The notes beneath the pieces are model-generated. The model was not told where the DNA came from, ran no database searches, and worked only from the letters and a program-made list of their open reading frames with translations. Made by a program: the position numbers and the translations under genes. A stretch of 16,368 nucleotides of DNA from 0-14-3-00-41-53 sp041500225 (GTDB lineage Bacteria; Nitrospirota; Thermodesulfovibrionia; Thermodesulfovibrionales; SM23-35): the NCBI GenBank assembly GCA_041500225.1, contig JBGQLV010000058.1, forward strand, positions 1 through 16,368, written 5' to 3'. Below are positions 14,579 to 16,368 of this stretch, in pieces (position 1 is the first letter of the stretch; every line of letters starts with the position of its first letter).

Positions 14579-15634
14579 AAACTCACTAAAATAAAGGAGT
14601 CCATTAAAAGAAAAGGGATTGATGGCTTTCTTGTTACTGATATAAATAATGTACGGTATCTTACCGGCTTTTCAGGCTCATCCGGTCTTATCTTAATTAC
14701 AAGGAAGGAGACTTTTTTTGTAACTGACTTCAGATATAAAGAGCAGGCAGAAAAAGAGGTGAAAGGATGGGATATTATTATAGGAAAAGGAGATATGATT
14801 AAAACCATAAAAGGCCTCTCTAAAAAGACTGCTATTAAAAAACTCGGCTTTGAGTCTTCTATGGCCTATGAGGTTTTTAGAAGATTATCTAATATAGGTT
14901 TGAGTTTGAATGCCTTTGAGGGACTTATAGAAAGGTTAAGGGAAATAAAAGATGCTATTGAGATAAATTTAATCAAGGAGGCAGTGAGGCGCGCAGAGAC
15001 TGCATTTCTTAAAGTGAAGCCATATATAAGACAGGGGATAAGAGAGCGTGCGATAGCTCTAAGGTTTGAAGAAATATTGAAAAAGAATGGTTGCAGGCAT
15101 ATTCCATTTGATGTAATTGTTGCATCAGGTCCGAATTCTGCTATGCCCCATGCAAAACCAACCGAAAGGAAATTGAATAAAAGTGATCTTATAATTATAG
15201 ACTGGGGCGGAGAGGCTGATGGTTATTTTTCGGATATGACAAGGACCTTGCTTGTTAAAGGAGATAATGTCAGTAAAAAAAGGGAGATATATCAAATCGT
15301 ATTAAAGGCAAACAAAAGGGCTATTTTAAAAATCTTACCCGGCGTAAAATCTAAGGACATCGACTTTTCTGCCAGAGAAGTTATAAAAAGGACAGGTTAT
15401 AGTGAGTTCTTTGGTCACGGAACCGGCCATGGCGTTGGTCTTCAGATACATGAATTACCACGTATAACATGGAATAAGAGAGAAGTTATTAAAAAAGATA
15501 TGGTCTTTACAATCGAGCCGGGTATTTATATTCCGGGACTTGGCGGAGTAAGAATAGAGGACATGGTAGTGGTAAAACCAGGCGGCCATGAAGTCCTGAC
15601 AACCCTTCCAAAAGAGATCGAGATTATAAATTAG
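14546..15634 (+). CDS. pepP: M24 metallopeptidase, Xaa-Pro aminopeptidase (PepP/PapA type)
   Basis: The 362-residue product has a creatinase-like N-terminal domain (about 13-140, GIDGFLVTDINNVRYLTGFSGS) and a pita-bread catalytic domain (about 140-360). The five metal ligands can be seen: Asp219 in DWGGEADGYFSD, Asp230 in FSDMTRT, His295 in FGHGTGHGVG, Glu324 in TIEPGIY and Glu338 in VRIEDM; the supporting His202 and His302 are also present. It should remove N-terminal residues preceding proline, in the cytoplasm, with Mn or Co. The first in-frame ATG after an upstream stop (TGA 14507-14509) is 14546; a second is at 14561. Neither has a good Shine-Dalgarno, and residues 3-11 come from the inverted repeat, so the native start may have been replaced. 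It sits between aroQ and efp as in B. subtilis papA. Confidence 0.9.
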   Translation: MSLCQMSRPDPKLTKIKESIKRKGIDGFLVTDINNVRYLTGFSGSSGLILITRKETFFVTDFRYKEQAEKEVKGWDIIIGKGDMIKTIKGLSKKTAIKKLGFESSMAYEVFRRLSNIGLSLNAFEGLIERLREIKDAIEINLIKEAVRRAETAFLKVKPYIRQGIRERAIALRFEEILKKNGCRHIPFDVIVASGPNSAMPHAKPTERKLNKSDLIIIDWGGEADGYFSDMTRTLLVKGDNVSKKREIYQIVLKANKRAILKILPGVKSKDIDFSAREVIKRTGYSEFFGHGTGHGVGLQIHELPRITWNKREVIKKDMVFTIEPGIYIPGLGGVRIEDMVVVKPGGHEVLTTLPKEIEIIN

Positions 15635-15712
15635 GACACTGCTGACCCTGATTCCTTAAAAATCAGCAATCTCCTGATATTTCCACCGGGAATTACTACG
15701 CAAAAATCATGC

Positions 15713-15744
15713 TTGATGGAAAAATTTGTGGAAAATGCTAAAAT
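15713..15744 (+). promoter_or_regulatory. Candidate extended -10 promoter for efp
   Basis: TGCTAAAAT (15736-15744) is an extended -10 (TG-n-TAAAAT). The only -35-like TTGATG is at 15713-15718, 20 nt away, which is long. It lies in the 137-bp gap between pepP and efp and would give a leader of about 20 nt. Confidence 0.4.
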
Positions 15745-15771
15745 ATTGTACTTTTAAATGGAGGTATTGAT

Positions 15772-16335
15772 TTGATTTCAACGAGTGACTTCAGAAAGGG
15801 TCTAAAAGTAGAATTCAAAGGTGAACCCTGTGAGATAGTTGACTTCCAGCATGTGAAGATGGGAAGGGGCGGCGCCATTGTGAGGACGAAATTAAGGAAC
15901 CTTAAAACAGGCGCTGTGCTTGAAGATACTTTTAGATCCGGAGAAAAATTAGAGAAACCAGGGCTTGAGGAAAAGACTATGCAATATCTATATGGTCAGG
16001 ACGAATTATATTACTTTATGAACGTAGAGACTTATGAACAAGTACCACTTATGCCGGCGCAACTCGGAGAAGCAAAAAAATTTCTTAAGGAAAATATGGA
16101 AGTTAAAATCCTGTATCATAAAGGTATGCCGATTAGTGTAGAACTTCCAACCTTTGTTGCTCTCATTATTACAAAAACAGACCCCGCAGGATTTAAAGGA
16201 GACACGGCATCAGGAGGTAACAAGCCTGCAACATTGGAAACAGGGGCTGTAGTTAGGGTCCCCTTTCATATAAATGAGGGAGATACTATTAAGGTTGATA
16301 CAAGGAAGTCAGAATACATAGAAAGGGTGAAATAA
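15772..16335 (+). CDS. efp: Translation elongation factor P
   Basis: The 187-residue product has normal EF-P length and the three-domain architecture: an N-terminal KOW-like domain (1-65, MISTSDFRKGLKVEFKGEPC), then two OB-fold domains, closing with the conserved GDTASGGNKPATLETGAVV and IKVDTRKSEYIERV. EF-P rescues ribosomes stalled at consecutive prolines. The tip of the domain I loop reads KMGRGGA with Arg32, where E. coli has Lys34 (modified). The start is TTG (15772) with TGGAGGT (15759-15765) 6 nt before it; the preceding gap contains no ATG in frame. It overlaps the next gene start by 1 nt (TAATG). An upstream candidate promoter suggests efp can be expressed apart from aroQ-pepP. Confidence 0.95.
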   Translation: MISTSDFRKGLKVEFKGEPCEIVDFQHVKMGRGGAIVRTKLRNLKTGAVLEDTFRSGEKLEKPGLEEKTMQYLYGQDELYYFMNVETYEQVPLMPAQLGEAKKFLKENMEVKILYHKGMPISVELPTFVALIITKTDPAGFKGDTASGGNKPATLETGAVVRVPFHINEGDTIKVDTRKSEYIERVK

Positions 16336-16368
16336 TGGAACTTGAGGATTTAAAAGATCTCATCGAAC
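16335..16368 (+). CDS. accB: 5' end of probable accB (biotin carboxyl carrier protein)
   Basis: The ATG shares its A with the efp stop (TAATG), and 11 codons (MELEDLKDLIE) are visible before the window ends. BCCP proteins commonly begin with a short helix such as 'M-x-L-x-x-I-K-x-L-I', and accB-accC following efp is a known gene order in Bacillus and other bacteria. With so few residues the call rests mainly on gene order. Downstream sequence should show the Ala-Met-Lys-Met biotinylation site if this is right. Confidence 0.55.
   Translation, partial: MELEDLKDLIE

Noticed and set aside
15643..15668. TGCTGA/TCAGCA hairpin after pepP as a terminator
   Set aside because: Stem is only 6 bp with a long loop and no T run follows.
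1..16368. CRISPR arrays, tRNA or rRNA genes, intact insertion sequences, defence systems
   Set aside because: None was seen by eye: no regularly spaced repeat arrays, no RNA-gene signatures, no transposase or nuclease frames; a tRNAscan/Rfam search would be needed to exclude small RNAs.

Overview
The window is an ordinary chromosomal stretch of a low-GC, Gram-negative (diderm) bacterium. The outer-membrane evidence is direct: a TamB-type translocation protein, an Omp85 barrel and a SurA-like periplasmic chaperone. The mix of genes, a Thermus-like EF-P and several REP/MITE-like repeats would fit Nitrospirota or a Desulfobacterota-like lineage. That placement is an impression from remembered genomes, not something the sequence proves.

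Layout. Positions 1-63 hold the 5' end of an unrecognised minus-strand gene with a strong promoter. Positions 251-8003 form a minus-strand operon, transcribed tamB, bamA, surA-like, yjbQ: three outer-membrane biogenesis genes plus a YjbQ-family enzyme. tamB and bamA overlap by 4 nt. A junction of 133 bp between bamA and the surA-like gene carries a heptamer tandem array and a G-rich inverted repeat. Divergently, 8195-10121 encodes a secreted DUF4412/LolA-like protein and a HemY-type porphyrinogen oxidase, 1 nt apart. A DUF465 (YdcH-like) small protein follows at 10218-10448, then a REP-like element with 10-nt flanking direct repeats, then ilvD at 10608-12263.

Positions 12264-14040 are gene-poor and look eroded. 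They contain one small secreted cysteine-rich protein with its own candidate promoter and terminator, a C-terminal remnant of a surface protein with an EF-hand-like loop, and scattered repeat debris. From 14041 to the end is a housekeeping cluster, aroQ, pepP, efp and the start of a probable accB, the gene order known from Bacillus and others.

How the genes work together: TamB, BamA and the SurA-like chaperone most likely supply and insert proteins or lipids into the outer membrane. HemY acts in heme synthesis, IlvD in branched-chain amino acid synthesis, AroQ in the shikimate pathway, and EF-P in translation. I did not see CRISPR arrays, rRNA, tRNA, intact transposases or an obvious novel multi-gene system. 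The best leads are the apparent seven-POTRA Omp85 protein, repeat elements that have become part of gene ends and starts (aroQ/pepP), the repeat-rich bamA/surA junction, the cysteine-repeat secreted protein, and the Arg-32 EF-P.
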